In this document: positions 45,634 to 57,600 of the stretch, piece by piece
Layout of the letters: each line of letters opens with the position of its first letter
Position numbering within the stretch: position 1 is the stretch's first letter
DNA from: Aedes albopictus
Taxonomy: Eukaryota; Arthropoda; Insecta; Diptera; Culicidae
DNA: 64,000 bases
Assembly (NCBI RefSeq): GCF_035046485.1
Contig: NC_085137.1
Span: 46,245,155-46,309,154 of the forward strand
Reading direction: 5' to 3'
Made by a program: the position numbers and the translations under genes
The notes under the pieces: generated by a model
Databases searched by the model: none
The model's input: the letters and a program-made list of their open reading frames with translations, nothing else
What the model was told of the DNA's origin: nothing

Positions 45634-46081
45634 CAGGTACTCTTCGATATAACGTACAAAAAAGTTTTCTCTTTGCACGTTATATCGAAGTGTACGTTAT
45701 ATCGAAGCAGAGAAAAAAATTATATTTTTTTTGCTACTATTGATGTATTCGACGTGAAATCAATCCCAAATAATGATTTCGGTGAAATTCGCAAAACCAC
45801 TAATGACAAACTTGAGTTTTGACGAAAAAGTCATTTAGTTTTTTGTGCTTCGATATAACGTACACTACATTTTCCCCAAATTGCGCTAATTCTGGATAAC
45901 AAGGCTAATGCTGCAACAAAACATTGATTTGAGTGAATTCGTAGTTTATCTAAGGGTTATTCGTGTAAAAAATAAAAATTTTCAATGTTTTACGTTATAT
46001 CGAAGCAAAATGTACGTTATATCGAATTCGCTATATCGAGGGTACGCTATATCGAGGATACGTTATATCGAAGAATACCTG
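45634..46081. mobile_element. 448-bp TA-flanked element with iterated ACGTTATATCGA sites
   Basis: Ends CAGGTACTCTTCGATATAAC and its complement lie between TA at 45632-45633 and 46082-46083. The 12-mer ACGTTATATCGA or a one-base variant occurs about nine times in both orientations, clustered at both ends. There is no transposase. Confidence 0.85.
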
Positions 46082-46091
46082 TACCTACGAG

Positions 46092-46377
46092 CACAGAGAA
46101 CAGACATCCAAGTCCAGTTCCGAAACTGTGTAAGGAATTTAACGGCCATTTGAAATCGGCAACACAAGTGGCAACATCGTGGCGCTACAATCGGTTAATT
46201 TCCCATACTAATTTAATTCACCACTTGAAATGTTTCAATTCAATGTGGCAATATGGTGTTTGGCGGCGGTAGTGTGTTCATCGTGTATTGGTTTGCAACC
46301 TTACTAAAGTGAAGATTCAAATCCTTACACAATTTTCTGAATGAAATTTGTTCTAGCCTGGATGTCTGTTCTCTGTG
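46092..46377. mobile_element. 286-bp MITE with 7-bp target duplication
   Basis: CTACGAG occurs at 46085-46091 and 46378-46384. Ends CACAGAGAACAGACATCC and GGATGTCTGTTCTCTGTG are perfectly inverted, with further inverted similarity inward. Removing it and the neighbouring TA element rejoins the two endonuclease pieces. Confidence 0.85.
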
Positions 46378-46384
46378 CTACGAG

Positions 46385-46640
46385 GGATTCTTGGTAGCCA
46401 AAGTAAACGGGGTCATCTTCTATAGCTGTTATGCGCCTCCACGGTGGTTGATCGACCAGTTCACGTTGATACTGGATTGAATGACGATCGTGACAGGGAC
46501 AAGACCGATGATAACAGCGGGTGACTTCAATGTTAGATTCTGCTAGAGACACTGGCCATACTAGATGTCGAGCTGCCTTATATCGGTACCAAGCGTACCT
46601 TTATCATTTAGCCGGAATGGAGCGAAATCGATTACACCAG
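46385..46640 (+). pseudogene. R1-like endonuclease, central piece
   Basis: It reads GFLVAKVNGVIFYSCYAPPRW, a strand typical of R1-clade endonucleases, then a stop, then MITAGDFNVR with the catalytic GDFN box, and LAILDVELPYIGTKRTF. Two stops and a frame change show decay. The last catalytic D-H box is not present. Confidence 0.7.
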
Positions 46641-47289
46641 TTTACAAAATAAAATGAAAGTCGTGAACTTCTGTCAACGACCAAAATTTTTGAAGTACAA
46701 TTTAGTGCTGATTTTGAAACCGCACTTCAAAATTTTTTAAGTCGAGCAGTTTTTAAGTTTTAGCTCAATATTGAATTTTACAATTTTTAAAAATGTGGCA
46801 TTTACTAAAATTCAAATATCTTGCGTTTTGTTTAACCAATTTCAAATCGTTTTCCATAAATTAAAAGCTGAATGCAGGCATACCTCGATAGTACGTACAC
46901 CACCGCTTCGTTTAGTGTACGTACTATCGAAACGTACGTACTATCGAATCACAAATTTTTATTTCAAATTTCATTTTTAAATCAAAGAATGTTATTTCTA
47001 GAACGTCAGGATTGCCAAAATAATACATGTGGCCTAAGGGTCCGTTTATTAATTATGTAATTTTGCTTGTTTAGGATCCTATATTTATTGTAAAATCTTC
47101 TTGTGCTCTGGGGATGCTTCGTAGCGGCATCTCGTCTCTGGGAACTTATATTGATTTTATTTGAGCTATTTTTTAGAACCATCCAAACTGGTCTAGATAT
47201 AATTAAATCGATCTAGATCAGTTATATCTTGTTATAGACACATGCTAGATGTATTTTCTCCTGCAATATTTATTGCCGTGATATTTTCA
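46641..47289. other. AT-rich stretch with a TACGTACTATCGA hairpin
   Basis: TCGATAGTACGTACAC (46885-46900) and its exact complement (46915-46930) form a hairpin, followed at once by a third half-site to 46947. The sites resemble the iterated ACGTTATATCGA of the element at 45634, suggesting a related element end. Nothing else is recognised. Confidence 0.55.
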
Positions 47290-47745
47290 AAATCTTCTGA
47301 ACATTGCTCCTTCTAGGACTCCTCCAAGAGTTTATTTTTTGTACGAGAAGGGATTCCTAGAGGTATCCCGGAGCTCTTGGAGGAATCGCGGAACTTTTGG
47401 AGGAATTCATGGAAAAATTACTTGATGAATCTTAGAACGAATTCCTGTAGGAATCTTGGAATGAATGCCTGGAGGAATCTTGGAATGTATTCATGGAGAA
47501 ATCCCGGAATGAAATTCCTGGAGGTATTCTGGAAGAAATTCCTGAAGAAATCCTGGAAGTCCCGAAAGTATTACAGAAGAAACTCTTGGTGAAGTTTCGG
47601 AAGGAATCTCTGGAGAAATCTCTGAAAGAGACCTTGGAATTTCATTGGGAATCGCAGAAAAAACTCCTGGAAGAATCCCTAAGGAATCCCAGTAAGAATT
47701 CCTGGAGAAATCTCGGAACCTACACCTAGAGGAATTTTGGAACTG
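47290..47745 (-). repeat. 12-bp array, reverse orientation
   Basis: GGAGGAATCTTGGAATGAAT and GAAATTCCTGGAGG units. ORFs in it are LEEI/SWRN-type repeats, not genes. Confidence 0.75.
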
Positions 47746-47910
47746 AAAGAAACTTGAAACTTGAACAAATCCCTAAAGCAAGTGAGAAAGTGAAACAATT
47801 GAATTAGTACAGCCTATAGGGCAATCCAAGCCGCGGTTACTAAAGAATTGTTTTCTTAGTTTTTGTCGTTTTGTGACCTTCTTGTCTACGTTTCGAACTT
47901 CGATTTTCAG

Positions 47911-48820
47911 TACAAGAGGTGGTCCAGGGGTTCGGAGTCGGCTTCGTAGATCATACCGGTGCCCTGCGGTCGAGATCGACCCTTACAGCGATTAAGTGGC
48001 CGCGGATAGGAAGTCCCGGTAGCGGTGCTGTCGTGGCGTCGGTCTACTGGGTTGGATCCAAGCCCGCGGTTGGGAAGGGGTCCCCGGCAAGGGTCGGGGC
48101 AGGTGGAGACCCTGCTGTCAGCAACCTTCTGGTGCAGCTGATAGGGCCTGAAGGGTAGTGATACCCTTGCCTTCAGCAGGTCAGATCGGGTTGCACGTGG
48201 GCATCAGTTCTTGATGTCTGCAAAGCAGTTGGGCGCGGGCGGAGCTTACCCTGCCCGCCTTCCGAGGACAAAGGGAGTGGTGAGGACCACTCGGGAAACT
48301 GGCTAAGCGCCAGCATGTTACCGTGATGGACTCTCCAGAGCGAGTCATCGATGTTCGTTGCTGCTAGGCTACGCAGCTAACCTTGTGGGTGCGATGTGCA
48401 CTAGCCCCTGTGTGGTATGTGATACACGTGCTCAGAACTATGCCTCGATCTACTAACGGACAGCGCGCCACACCTTCTAGTAACGCCTAACGCCCAACTG
48501 TCAGCGCGCGGCCGACCAACGCATGGTTGGCCATGACTTATCCTCTTTCTTCCGTCGTCGGTCGGGCGCGGCAGACGCGCGACACCTGGCACGGCATTTT
48601 CCCCGCTAGCAGCATTCGGAATTCCACAGCCCCTCTCTGAAGCAATACCTTCTTGGTGGTTCCGGAGAGACGTAGGGTTTGGCGACCATAGGAATGGTTT
48701 AGTGGGTACGAGGAGAGAGTAGTCCTGGCTTTTACTTTTGTTGTAGAAGACAACCTCAGACCTACACTACCCTAACCTTCTGTTAGGGTGTCTGTTGAGC
48801 AGATTATACCCCTATGGTTT
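47911..48820 (+). repeat. Tandem duplication, copy 1 (period 961 bp)
   Basis: GC-rich, non-coding. Landmarks shared with copy 2, in order: TACAAGARGTG, TCGGAGTCGGCT, TTACAGCGATTAAG, GCTGTCGTGGCGTCG, CTGGGAAACTGGC-like (GGGAAACTGGC), GCTACGCAGCTAACCTTG, GGTGGTTCCGGAGA. An extra 208-bp insert lies at 48420-48627. It may be a 5' promoter unit of a non-LTR element in tandem, which is an inference from the absence of ORFs and the tandem layout. Confidence 0.8.
48420..48627 (-). mobile_element. 208-bp insertion in duplication copy 1
   Basis: AGCCCCT occurs at 48413-48419 and 48628-48634, a 7-bp direct repeat. Copy 2 lacks the insert and shows the uninterrupted site (TTGCCTCTTTCTGAAG). The reverse complement of part of it occurs at 36628-36699. 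No TIR of note and no ORF. Confidence 0.75.
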
Positions 48821-48871
48821 AGAAGGAGAAAAAAAGACATCTCTCACGTGGTCTTGAAGCTACAGACGCTA

Positions 48872-49504
48872 TACAAGAAGTGATCCACGGGGTCGGAGTC
48901 GGCTAATACCGTAGGTAATGCCGATCCCTGCGGTCAAAACCGACACTTACAGCGATTAAGGGGCTGCGAGGAGAACATCCTGGTAGCATTGCTGTCGTGG
49001 CGTCGATCTACTGATTTGGATCCGAGCCTGCAGCAAAATCGGGGCAGGTCGAGCCCCGTACTAGTGGTACTACCTGGTAGGGCCTGAGCCTTCAGAGGAT
49101 CAAATCACGCAATACCAGTTCTGCAAGTATCAGCAGAACATTTGGGTGCGGTCGTGGTGGTTGACCCAGCCGGCCTTCCAAGGACAAAGGAAGTTGTAAG
49201 GACCACTTGGGAAACTGGCAAAGCGCCAGCATGCTTGGTGGACTCCAAAAAGCGAGTCAACGATATTCGTTGCTGCAGGCTACGCAGCTAACCTTGAGGG
49301 TGCGATGTGTACTTGCCTCTTTCTGAAGCAATGCCTTTTTGGTGGTTCCGGAGATTCGAAGGGTTTGGCGGCAATGGGAATGTTGTTTAGTGAGTCGTAG
49401 AATAGTAGTCCTGGCTTCTACTTTGCTTGTAGAAGACGGTCTCTACGTTCACATTACCCTCCTTGTTCAGGTGTCTGCTGAGAGGATTATCCCCCATTGC
49501 TTGG
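48872..49504 (+). repeat. Tandem duplication, copy 2
   Basis: Diverged second copy of 47911-48820 without the 208-bp insert and with small deletions (for example around 49040-49075). It ends near GTGTCTGCTGAGAGGATTAT. Confidence 0.8.
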
Positions 49505-50334
49505 ATGACATCATCAATCATGCTAACAGGTAATTATAATCGACATCGTTATATCGTTAGACAATTATGTCCAATCAACGTTCTCCGTAGTAGGGATGTC
49601 GAAAGAAAGAATAACAATATCAGGATAGGAAATCTGATAAAATGCAGTTCATACTTCTGACATATGATGAACAGAGCCGTAGCGTGGTCCCATGGCGCCC
49701 TTGGCAAGCATCCAGGTTGGCGCCCCGCGACATTGTTAATTTGCTAAAGTTTGTAGTTAGGTATTCATTTTTTTTTTTCAAAGTTTCTTTAAAAGTTGCA
49801 CAAGAAACAAATTCCACTAGTTTTTTTTTGTTTTCTCATAATGTTTTTCATTCGTGTATTTTTTTTAGGAATTTCAATGGGAATCACCTAACAATTTTCC
49901 GAAGTTGATTTCTTTTGTACGAGTATAAGTACGAACATTTAAGATTTATAACATAAATGATGCATAATTTTCTTCAGCAAATCTTACAGAATTTTTTGAA
50001 TTTTTGTTTCTGGATTTTTCAACTCAATTTTGTTACAAAAAATATTTTATTGAGTTTTAGGGGTTTTCAGAGATCCTCAAACGATGTATTTTATAAATTT
50101 TCGGCGATTATTTTGATAGGCTCCGCCAAAATTCTCCAATAAATTCACCAAAGAAGTGTTCTGAAGTTTTGTCAAAACATTTCAAAAAAGATCTGTAAGA
50201 AAATGTTCAGTAATTATTAGACAAACCATGATCATTGTTGAATACCAGGTTGGAATTTAATTCCAAAAGAAACCTCTACATTAGTTTTAAAAAAAACTAA
50301 ACTAAACTAAAAATTCCCGCTGGAATCACGAGAA

Positions 50335-51450
50335 TAAATTATCCTAGAATCTCTGGAGGAATTCCTGCAGAAATTTCCGATGAAATCCGGGAGAAAATAT
50401 CAGCAAGAATTTCAAATAGAATTCATGGACTAACTCTTGAATGAATTGCAGCAGCTGTTCGTGAAGAAATACTTGATGGAATGTTAGAATAAGTAGAGAA
50501 TCACTTTTGGAAGAATTTCTGAAAGAAATCTAGGAAAGAAAGGTTTCTTGAGGAATCTTTGGGGAATTTTAAAAATCCCTAGCAGATTTTATGAAGAAAT
50601 CCCAGGAATAAGTTCTGAAAGAATCCACGGAAGGCTTCCATAATAAACATTAAGAAAAATTTTGGATGGAATCAATGTCAGATTTTCCAACGAATACCTG
50701 GAGAAATCCCTGAATGAATTCGAAATTTATGATTTTTTGGAGTAGTTAATAAGGATATTCATGGGAGGTTTTCTACCGGAATTCTACCAGAAATATATGG
50801 AGCAATCTCTAGTGAGCATGGAATAATTTCTTAGGCATCAATGGAGATTTTTCTGATCAATGTGATAGATTTTTTACAAAGGAATCTATAAATGACTTTC
50901 TGAAGACAAATTTAGTCGAATTTCTCAAAAATTCCATAAAAGACTGGAAGAATTTTCATAAAGAATTCTTGGGATTTCTAACGGAACCTATGCAGTATTT
51001 TCCAGAAGAAATCCATGGAGAAACTACTGACAAAATCTATTGAAGGGTTTGTAGGCACCTAATCCTTAATTATATTTTTGCAGGAATCACTATACAAATT
51101 CCAAAGAAAATTTTGGAACTCTAAAGAAATTATGAGAGAATATTCAATAACATCATTGGAAAAATATCGGGAAGAATCCTTTGACTAATTTCTGAATAAA
51201 CTTCTAGATAACTTTCTGAAAGCCTCTCTGGAGGAATTTCTAAAGGAATTTAGAAACTTCTTCGAGATATTTCAAGAAAAATCTTCAGAAGAACTTATGA
51301 TTTGAAATTTGTTTTAAAGAACCCCTGAAGGAGTATCTGAAAGAATTTCTAGATAAATTTCAGATATATATTTTGAAAGATTTTCTGAAGGAAAAAAATC
51401 CAAACAAATACCTGGTGGAATTTATGAAGGAATTCCTAGAATATTAAATT
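50335..51450 (-). repeat. 12-bp array inside the hAT-like element, reverse orientation
   Basis: CTGGAGGAATTCCTGCAGAA-type units, strongly decayed toward 51450. It is entirely inside the TIR-bounded element. Confidence 0.75.
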
Positions 51451-51575
51451 TGTTTTGGGGAAATGAAAATTTAAAAAAAGTACTCACTGGTAGTTTTTTT
51501 TTTGGGTTAAAACAGCTTGAAAGATTTCTGCTAGATTTTTCCTAGTTTAAAAATTTAAGCCTAAAGAAACATTTA

Positions 51576-52357
51576 CCGTAAACCGGGGTCAAATTGATCA
51601 GCGGGGTGAAATTGATCACTCGGGTACTACATTGTAATTTCATACTAGGAACTCTTAAGCGTCGTAATGATCTTAAACTTTTTACGTCATCTGATTCGTA
51701 GATGTCTAGAGATGAATGTAGACTTTTATTTTTTTAGAAAAAAGTTAGTTTTGCCTTATTTTTTAAGGAATTTGCAATGTATTGCTCATTTAGCTAAAAT
51801 CATTGCTACTAAACAATCAATTGCTAATAGGACTTCCCGTGAATTCTCTGTTTTAACATTTTTGTGGAGCCTAGGTTGGGATGTTATGCAGCTAATCAGA
51901 ACATGAAATAGCTATAAAAAGTTCATTTTTTAAGGAAATAGTCAATTATTGTGATAGAAATCACTTATTTCATATGAAATTGCCTACCTTTAGGCGTTTA
52001 AGGTGAAATTTCAAAATTTAATTTTGCATTTGAGGTATTAAATTTATTAGTTGTAAGATTTTAGACGCGTTATTCGGTTTTAGAAGAGCAAAATTAAGCG
52101 GAGAAGGAAATTTTCCTTTCCAGCCGATGCTTAATTGTATACTGATCAATTTCGCCCCAAAGTGGCATTTCCAATATTTTGAAATTTGAAGTTATTTAAC
52201 TTAAAGTTTAAATTTGTTGAACAAAATTCTGTCACATGTTTTAATGGAGATCCACAGGGTACTGGTTTTACAGAAATTATTTTGGCAATATTTGAACAGG
52301 CACTGATGTTATCTGCAAAAGTTGTTTTAAAGTGATCAATTTAACCCCGGATTACGG
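51576..52357. mobile_element. 782-bp TA-flanked TIR element, nested
   Basis: TA at 51574-51575 and 52358-52359 flank ends sharing CCGTAA.CCGGGGT.AAATTGATCA in inverted form. The words AAATTGATCA and GGGGTGAAATTGATC recur near the left end. The longest ORF (51667-51906, 79 codons) is not recognisable as a transposase. Confidence 0.8.
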
Positions 52358-52722
52358 TACTGGAAATAAAAATTAGATGAACTTAAAGAGAATTAAGAAT
52401 TTTCAGAAAGAAACATTCACTAGACTTTCGGAAGCTTATTGGTTTTGTTTTGCTCAATAAAAACTAAAATAGCTTCTCAAAACAAAAAGCACACTCTTAA
52501 AATCGTCTAAAAAATCTATTTTTTTTTGAAAATACGGAAGGACGTAAAACACATGATCAATCTTAGATACTTTAAATAATTAAATCTAATTGATAACATT
52601 CAAGAAAACAACAGCATCATCCTGTTTCCTTCTAGCCTTAGGCCTTTTCGGCGCCCCTCTGAAGCTGGCGCCCTTGGCGGGGGCCAACCTGGCCAACCGC
52701 ACGCTACGGCTCTGATGATGAA

Positions 52723-54045
52723 GAACCCCAAATTGCCAGATTGAGAACCACCAGATACATTGTATACTAAGTTGCTGCTTGCATGTGTGCCGATCCTTAT
52801 CGCACTTGATTTGCTCACTTTAATTGAATTGATACCTACATACGGACACTCTGGGCTGTGGCGGGTCCAAGGATGAAATTTGAAGGCATGTCACCGCCGC
52901 ACCGTGAGTTCCGTGACTGTCTCCCTCCAAGGAAAGCTGCATAATTGAATTCAGTGGTTCGACGAAATGCTTTGACCTGAAACTCGATGTCGCATATAAA
53001 TTAATTGGACTACTCAGTCACGATAATGTGGGCTCGTTAATACGGCCCCGCCGGTGATGGCCACCACGGTAGTGGATGCGTCGGCCGTCAAAGGACCCTG
53101 CACACTCCTCCAAGGACCCGTTGCACTGGCCATTACATATCGGGAGAGGCAAAAGGGATGATTTGATTTCGGTCAGTCGATAAGCGCGGTGCGGCGCGGT
53201 CTGAGAAAAGGCACAAAAAATCACTCGCCGCTACACGACATTTTACAAACTGTTTTCAATTATGGCTTCCTTCGGGCGTTTCGACGCATATAAGCAAGTG
53301 GAGATCCGACCGCAGATTACTCTTCATCAACGACCTTCCCGAAGCTCTTAAAAGCTGCACCGGGCCGGGAGAAAATGCAAAAACAACAGTAATTAATCTT
53401 AATATTCCGAAATCTGACAGACGATCTTTCATTGCGCACCGTGACTTTTTACGGCGTCGTCGGGCTTCGCCTCCCGATTGGACGTGCGGTTGTAATTACC
53501 TACCGGCGAGCGATCGCAACCTGCACTACTGCTGGACTGGACTGGATGACGACGACGAGGACGTCGATGACGCGGCTGGATGGTGTGATACAGTTTCCGT
53601 GACTGGAGCAGGTAATCGGTCAATCAGGAGCCTGTGTCAAGTCATGTCTTTGGTGTCCACTTCATCCTACCAGTCCAGACGATGACGGAGCGTTGAAAAA
53701 TGTTACACTCTTGCGATACTTTTCACGGGGGCATATCAAGTCACCTCCTTTGCCAGCCGAAGGACGCGGGGGCGAAATACTGGATGTTGATCGATGTGAG
53801 GCACGCAGCGTTAAGTGGAGCACATTTGGCGGAAATTTTCGTTTATATATTGCGTTAAAAATGGCATGTTCGGTAATGGTTGCATTTTAAGCAGTTCTTA
53901 ACACGGAATCCAAATATGTAAGTGAAACTGAGGCAATTCCAAACACATTACTCCATTTTTGGTGGTATCAAAACCGAAAAATTTCAGTCACTTGCTCATA
54001 CATACATGATACAGTTATTTGTTAAACATCACATTTAAGACAAGA
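52723..54045. other. Possibly single-copy stretch, no gene assigned
   Basis: GC-richer and repeat-poor. It contains GACGACGACGAGGACGTCGATG around 53547. Short ORFs on both strands show no recognised domain. Confidence 0.4.
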
Positions 54046-54686
54046 CATAATCAACAATAGTACGCCACAATACTCGGTTTGTGACTGCCGCTCTCTATCC
54101 TCGGACGCACCCAATGCTCGCCAGATCACGCTCCACCTGGTCCGCCCATCGTGCTCTCTGCGCTCCACGCTTCTTGTGCCAACCGGATCATTAGCAAACA
54201 CCAGCTTTGCAGGGTTGTTGTCCAGCATTCTTGCAACATGCCCTGCCCACCGTATCCTTCCGGCTTTGGGAACCTTCTGGATGCTGGGTTCGCGGTAAAA
54301 TGCCGTTTGTACATGATGCATTTGGTGCATGGGTGAATCCTTTTAGACCGCAGCTTCTTCTGGAGCCCGTAGTGGGCCAGACTTCTGCTGATGATGTGCC
54401 TTCGAATTCCACAACTCACATTGTCGTCAGCCGTCAGTAAGGATTGGAGGTAGACGAATGCCTCCACCACCTCTAAGGTATGCCCGACGGATCCGGTCGT
54501 GCTCTGTTCCGTCTACCAGCATGTACTTTGTTTTTGTGCTTCGCGTTTCAGGCGGGTGTACAGCTTTACCACCGTTCCAAATGTTCTGGCGATAATGTCC
54601 ATGTTGTCCGCAAAGCACATAAATTGACCGGATTTTGTTAAAATCGTTTCTCGGCTGTTGAGCCCGGCTCGTCGCATCACACCTTT
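54046..54686 (-). pseudogene. Second RTE-like reverse transcriptase, C-terminal part
   Basis: Read on the minus strand: LKGVMRRAGL (just after RT box B), FMCFADNMDIIART (the FADD box, but with Asn in place of the second Asp), YTRLKREA, SKTKYMLVDGTEHDRI-like, and, after frame changes, PKAGRIRWAGHVARM and DNNPAKLVFANDP, which are C-terminal hallmarks of this clade. It is the continuation of the piece at 58393-58834, separated by a 3.7-kb insertion. Dead by frame shifts and active-site substitution. Confidence 0.8.
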
Positions 54687-57600
54687 CAGGGTGGCCACAG
54701 ACTCGGGAAAATCGGGAAATGCGGGAAAAAGTCGAGAATTGAAATTCATCGGGAAATATGCGGGAATAAGTCGGGAATTTTGTTTATGATCGGGAATTTT
54801 TAAAAGTATGTGTAACGCCTCTAGCATATAAACTCAAACCTTGATTTCTTGAAATTTGACTCACTTCAAATCCAGATTCTTACACAGTTTCGGAAGGCTC
54901 ACGCAGGGATTTCAAAATCCAGATGAGCGTTTCTGAATAACGAGTGATTTCTTGTTTGATAGAGACTATCCGGGTGACAGGTTTTTATTGTCCGGATGCT
55001 CGAATTCAATTTGGGCACAAACATATTTTAAATCAAAATTTTTAAAAATGAAGTTTTGAAATCTAAAAACGTGAAAAAAGTATCGCAAAAAATAATTTTG
55101 GTAGCCAAATTTTGAATGATTTTATCAAAAAGCCATAAAATACTTCTCCAACATTTTCTTTGAAAAGTTTTAGCTTGTTACATTTGTATCAAAATGGAGA
55201 AATTAGTGACATAGTTTTAGAGATTCTATCCAGACTTTTTTTTCTGTAGTAGTTCCTGGTAGTAGTCAGGATTTTTGCCGGAATATCTGGCTGAGTTTTA
55301 GGACAAGTTTCAATTAATGTTTTCCTTGGAACTTTTTAAAATAATTCCTTGATTCGCTAGTGGAGGACTTCCTGAAATTATTGCTTTGTTGGAGTTTTTA
55401 AAGGGTTTTCAAGTAATTTCAGTTCATAGAAAAGCTCCATGCAATCACAAAATCCATCACACTAACAATTTGGCATTTAAAAAAATGGAATAATTACTAA
55501 AAGCATTAATAATTCAGTCGTCTTTGAAGAGTCTCTGATGGTTTTTTTTTATGGAATTATGAATTGATGACGATATACTGGAAGAAACTCTTGAAGTGTT
55601 TTCTGTGTAGCGATTTGTAGAATTACTGGATTAATTTATAAATGAATGCCTAGAATCCTTGCAATCACTGATATTACAACGGAAGCAAAATTGCAAGTTG
55701 GAAACCAGAAGACTAGACTTTTTTTTATGAAATCTTTCAATATCTGCTGAAGGAATTCCTGGTGTTACCAATGCAAAACATGAAAAGCTTCTTGCATTAT
55801 TTCCTTAAGACAGACATGTGAACATTATAGAAGAGCTTCCATCCTTAATTCTTAATGCAAATCTGAAGAATTGCTTTATGTGCTTCTTGGGGTTCTGCAG
55901 AGTTTGCTGATGAAACATTGTCCTGAAATCATGAATGTCAAATATGCCTTATACTGAAATAATGTTAAGCCCTTCTTGTATAGACTGTTTCAGAAATTAT
56001 AAATACACTAACGATTGACTGTCATTCCAATTTGAGCAAACTATCCAAAAAAATTTCTTCTAGCTCTTATAGTAAACATGCTAACGAAGCAAATAATACC
56101 AATTTTGTTGATGTTTCTGGTAAACGTTAAAAAATAGGGCTCTGTAAACTAGATGATTAAAATTTGAAGTTGCACAAAGTGGTCAAAAAATGTAGCATAG
56201 TAGAAAAGAAAAAAATCTCACAGTTAAAATATTTAATTTCCTAACACAATAAAAATGCCTGTATCGATAATAAAAGATATTTCTTGATTGGTAAGAGTAA
56301 TTTTTAATGGAATATTTGCTCAAGAACCACCATTACGGGCCTTCTCAATACAATTTTTTTTGTTTCAAATTTCTCAACAACACCAGTAGCAACAAACGCT
56401 AAGCAAACGAATGCCTTAATTACTGCTTACTGCATTCGTTTTTATGGTATGACAAGCTTTGCCATCTGAAGGATCGAATGAGCTGAAAAAATAAGTTTGT
56501 TAAGATTAAATGCGTTCAGGAAAGCTAAGAAACTGTGTGGTAGTTCTTATGTTCCGTAGAAAACCGTAAAAAATAAGAAACTTGATCTCCGAAAAAATGT
56601 TGTGGGAATGCCTTTATCGATTTTTCCCAAATTTTTATCAAAGCATTACTTAGACAACTTGTTGAGAAAGCGAATGTAATAAAAATTAAGATATTTTTTG
56701 GTATTTAGTGATAAATAATTTCAAAATCATTAAAAAACACCTTTGTGCAAATGCAAATTTGAAAAATTAAGTTATTTGTTATAGAACTCGACAGTTCTTT
56801 AAAATATCAAGTCAATTGAAAGGAAATATAAAAATATGGAGTACAATATGCTATACTCTGAAACAAGTTGGTAAAAATCATTAGAACAGTTCATTTAATT
56901 GAATAAACAAAGTGTATTTATAATTTCTGAAAGAGTCTATAGGTATATCTGATGTTTTTTTGTGTTACCTATGCGCCTGAGCCTCATTTTGCACCCAATT
57001 TCCAAACAATTAAACTGTGATTTTCAGCAGTGTCTCAACGAAAATTTCGTTCTTCCGGATTTATGCCCGGGGCACTGGAGTAACCTCCATAACAGGTAGT
57101 GGGGCTACATTTAATTCGCCTTCGAAAACTAGCTTGCGACACATCAAACTTCATGATTTGGCAAAACAGGAGTATTGGAAATTGTTTCTAGGGATTTCGA
57201 GTAAACTAGCCACGTCTCCGGATGTTCCGGAAACCTGGTGTCCACAGGAAAGTGACCACTTTTTGATCATTTTTGGAACCTAGCTTGCGACATATCACAC
57301 TTCATAATTTTCCAGAACAAGACTATTTGAACATGGTACTAGGGATTTTGGGTACAATGGCAACCTCTCCGGATATCCCGGAAACCTGGTGTTTCTAGGG
57401 AAGTGTGCAATTTTTGATTGATTCTGAAAAATCAATATTCAACTTACTTGGAAAGTTCTTCAACAATGGGATTTGGCATTAATTCGATGTTTTCCTTAAA
57501 TATCTAAAATGAGCCTTACAAATTTCGTCAGAAATGTCAAAGTTTTGTTTTTCAGGGTTTGAGAATTTCAGCTACAAATTGCTAATGAATAGAAAACTTT

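Larger units (their letters stand above)
44250..46640 (+). mobile_element. R1-like non-LTR element, 5' part, with two nested MITEs
   Basis: An upstream region (44250-44480) leads to a Gag-like ORF1 region (44479-45421), then the start of an endonuclease ORF2 (45418 to about 45632), interrupted by MITEs at 45634-46081 and 46092-46377, and resumed at 46385-46640. No reverse transcriptase follows; the element ends against AT-rich DNA and a 12-bp array. R1-like identity rests on the endonuclease. Confidence 0.7.
49672..52714. mobile_element. hAT-like TIR element (3.04 kb) carrying the 12-bp array
   Basis: Ends CAGAGCCGTAGCGTG and CACGCTACGGCTCTG are a perfect 15-bp inverted repeat; similarity continues through GGCGCC-containing sequence. 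ATGATGAA lies immediately outside both ends (49664-49671 and 52715-52722), a perfect 8-bp target duplication as made by hAT transposases. No transposase is encoded. The body holds the array at 50335-51450 and a nested TA element at 51576-52357. Confidence 0.85.

Noticed and set aside
51667..51906. Possible small transposase in the nested TA element
   Set aside because: Only 79 codons, with no helix-turn-helix or catalytic acidic residues that I can place.
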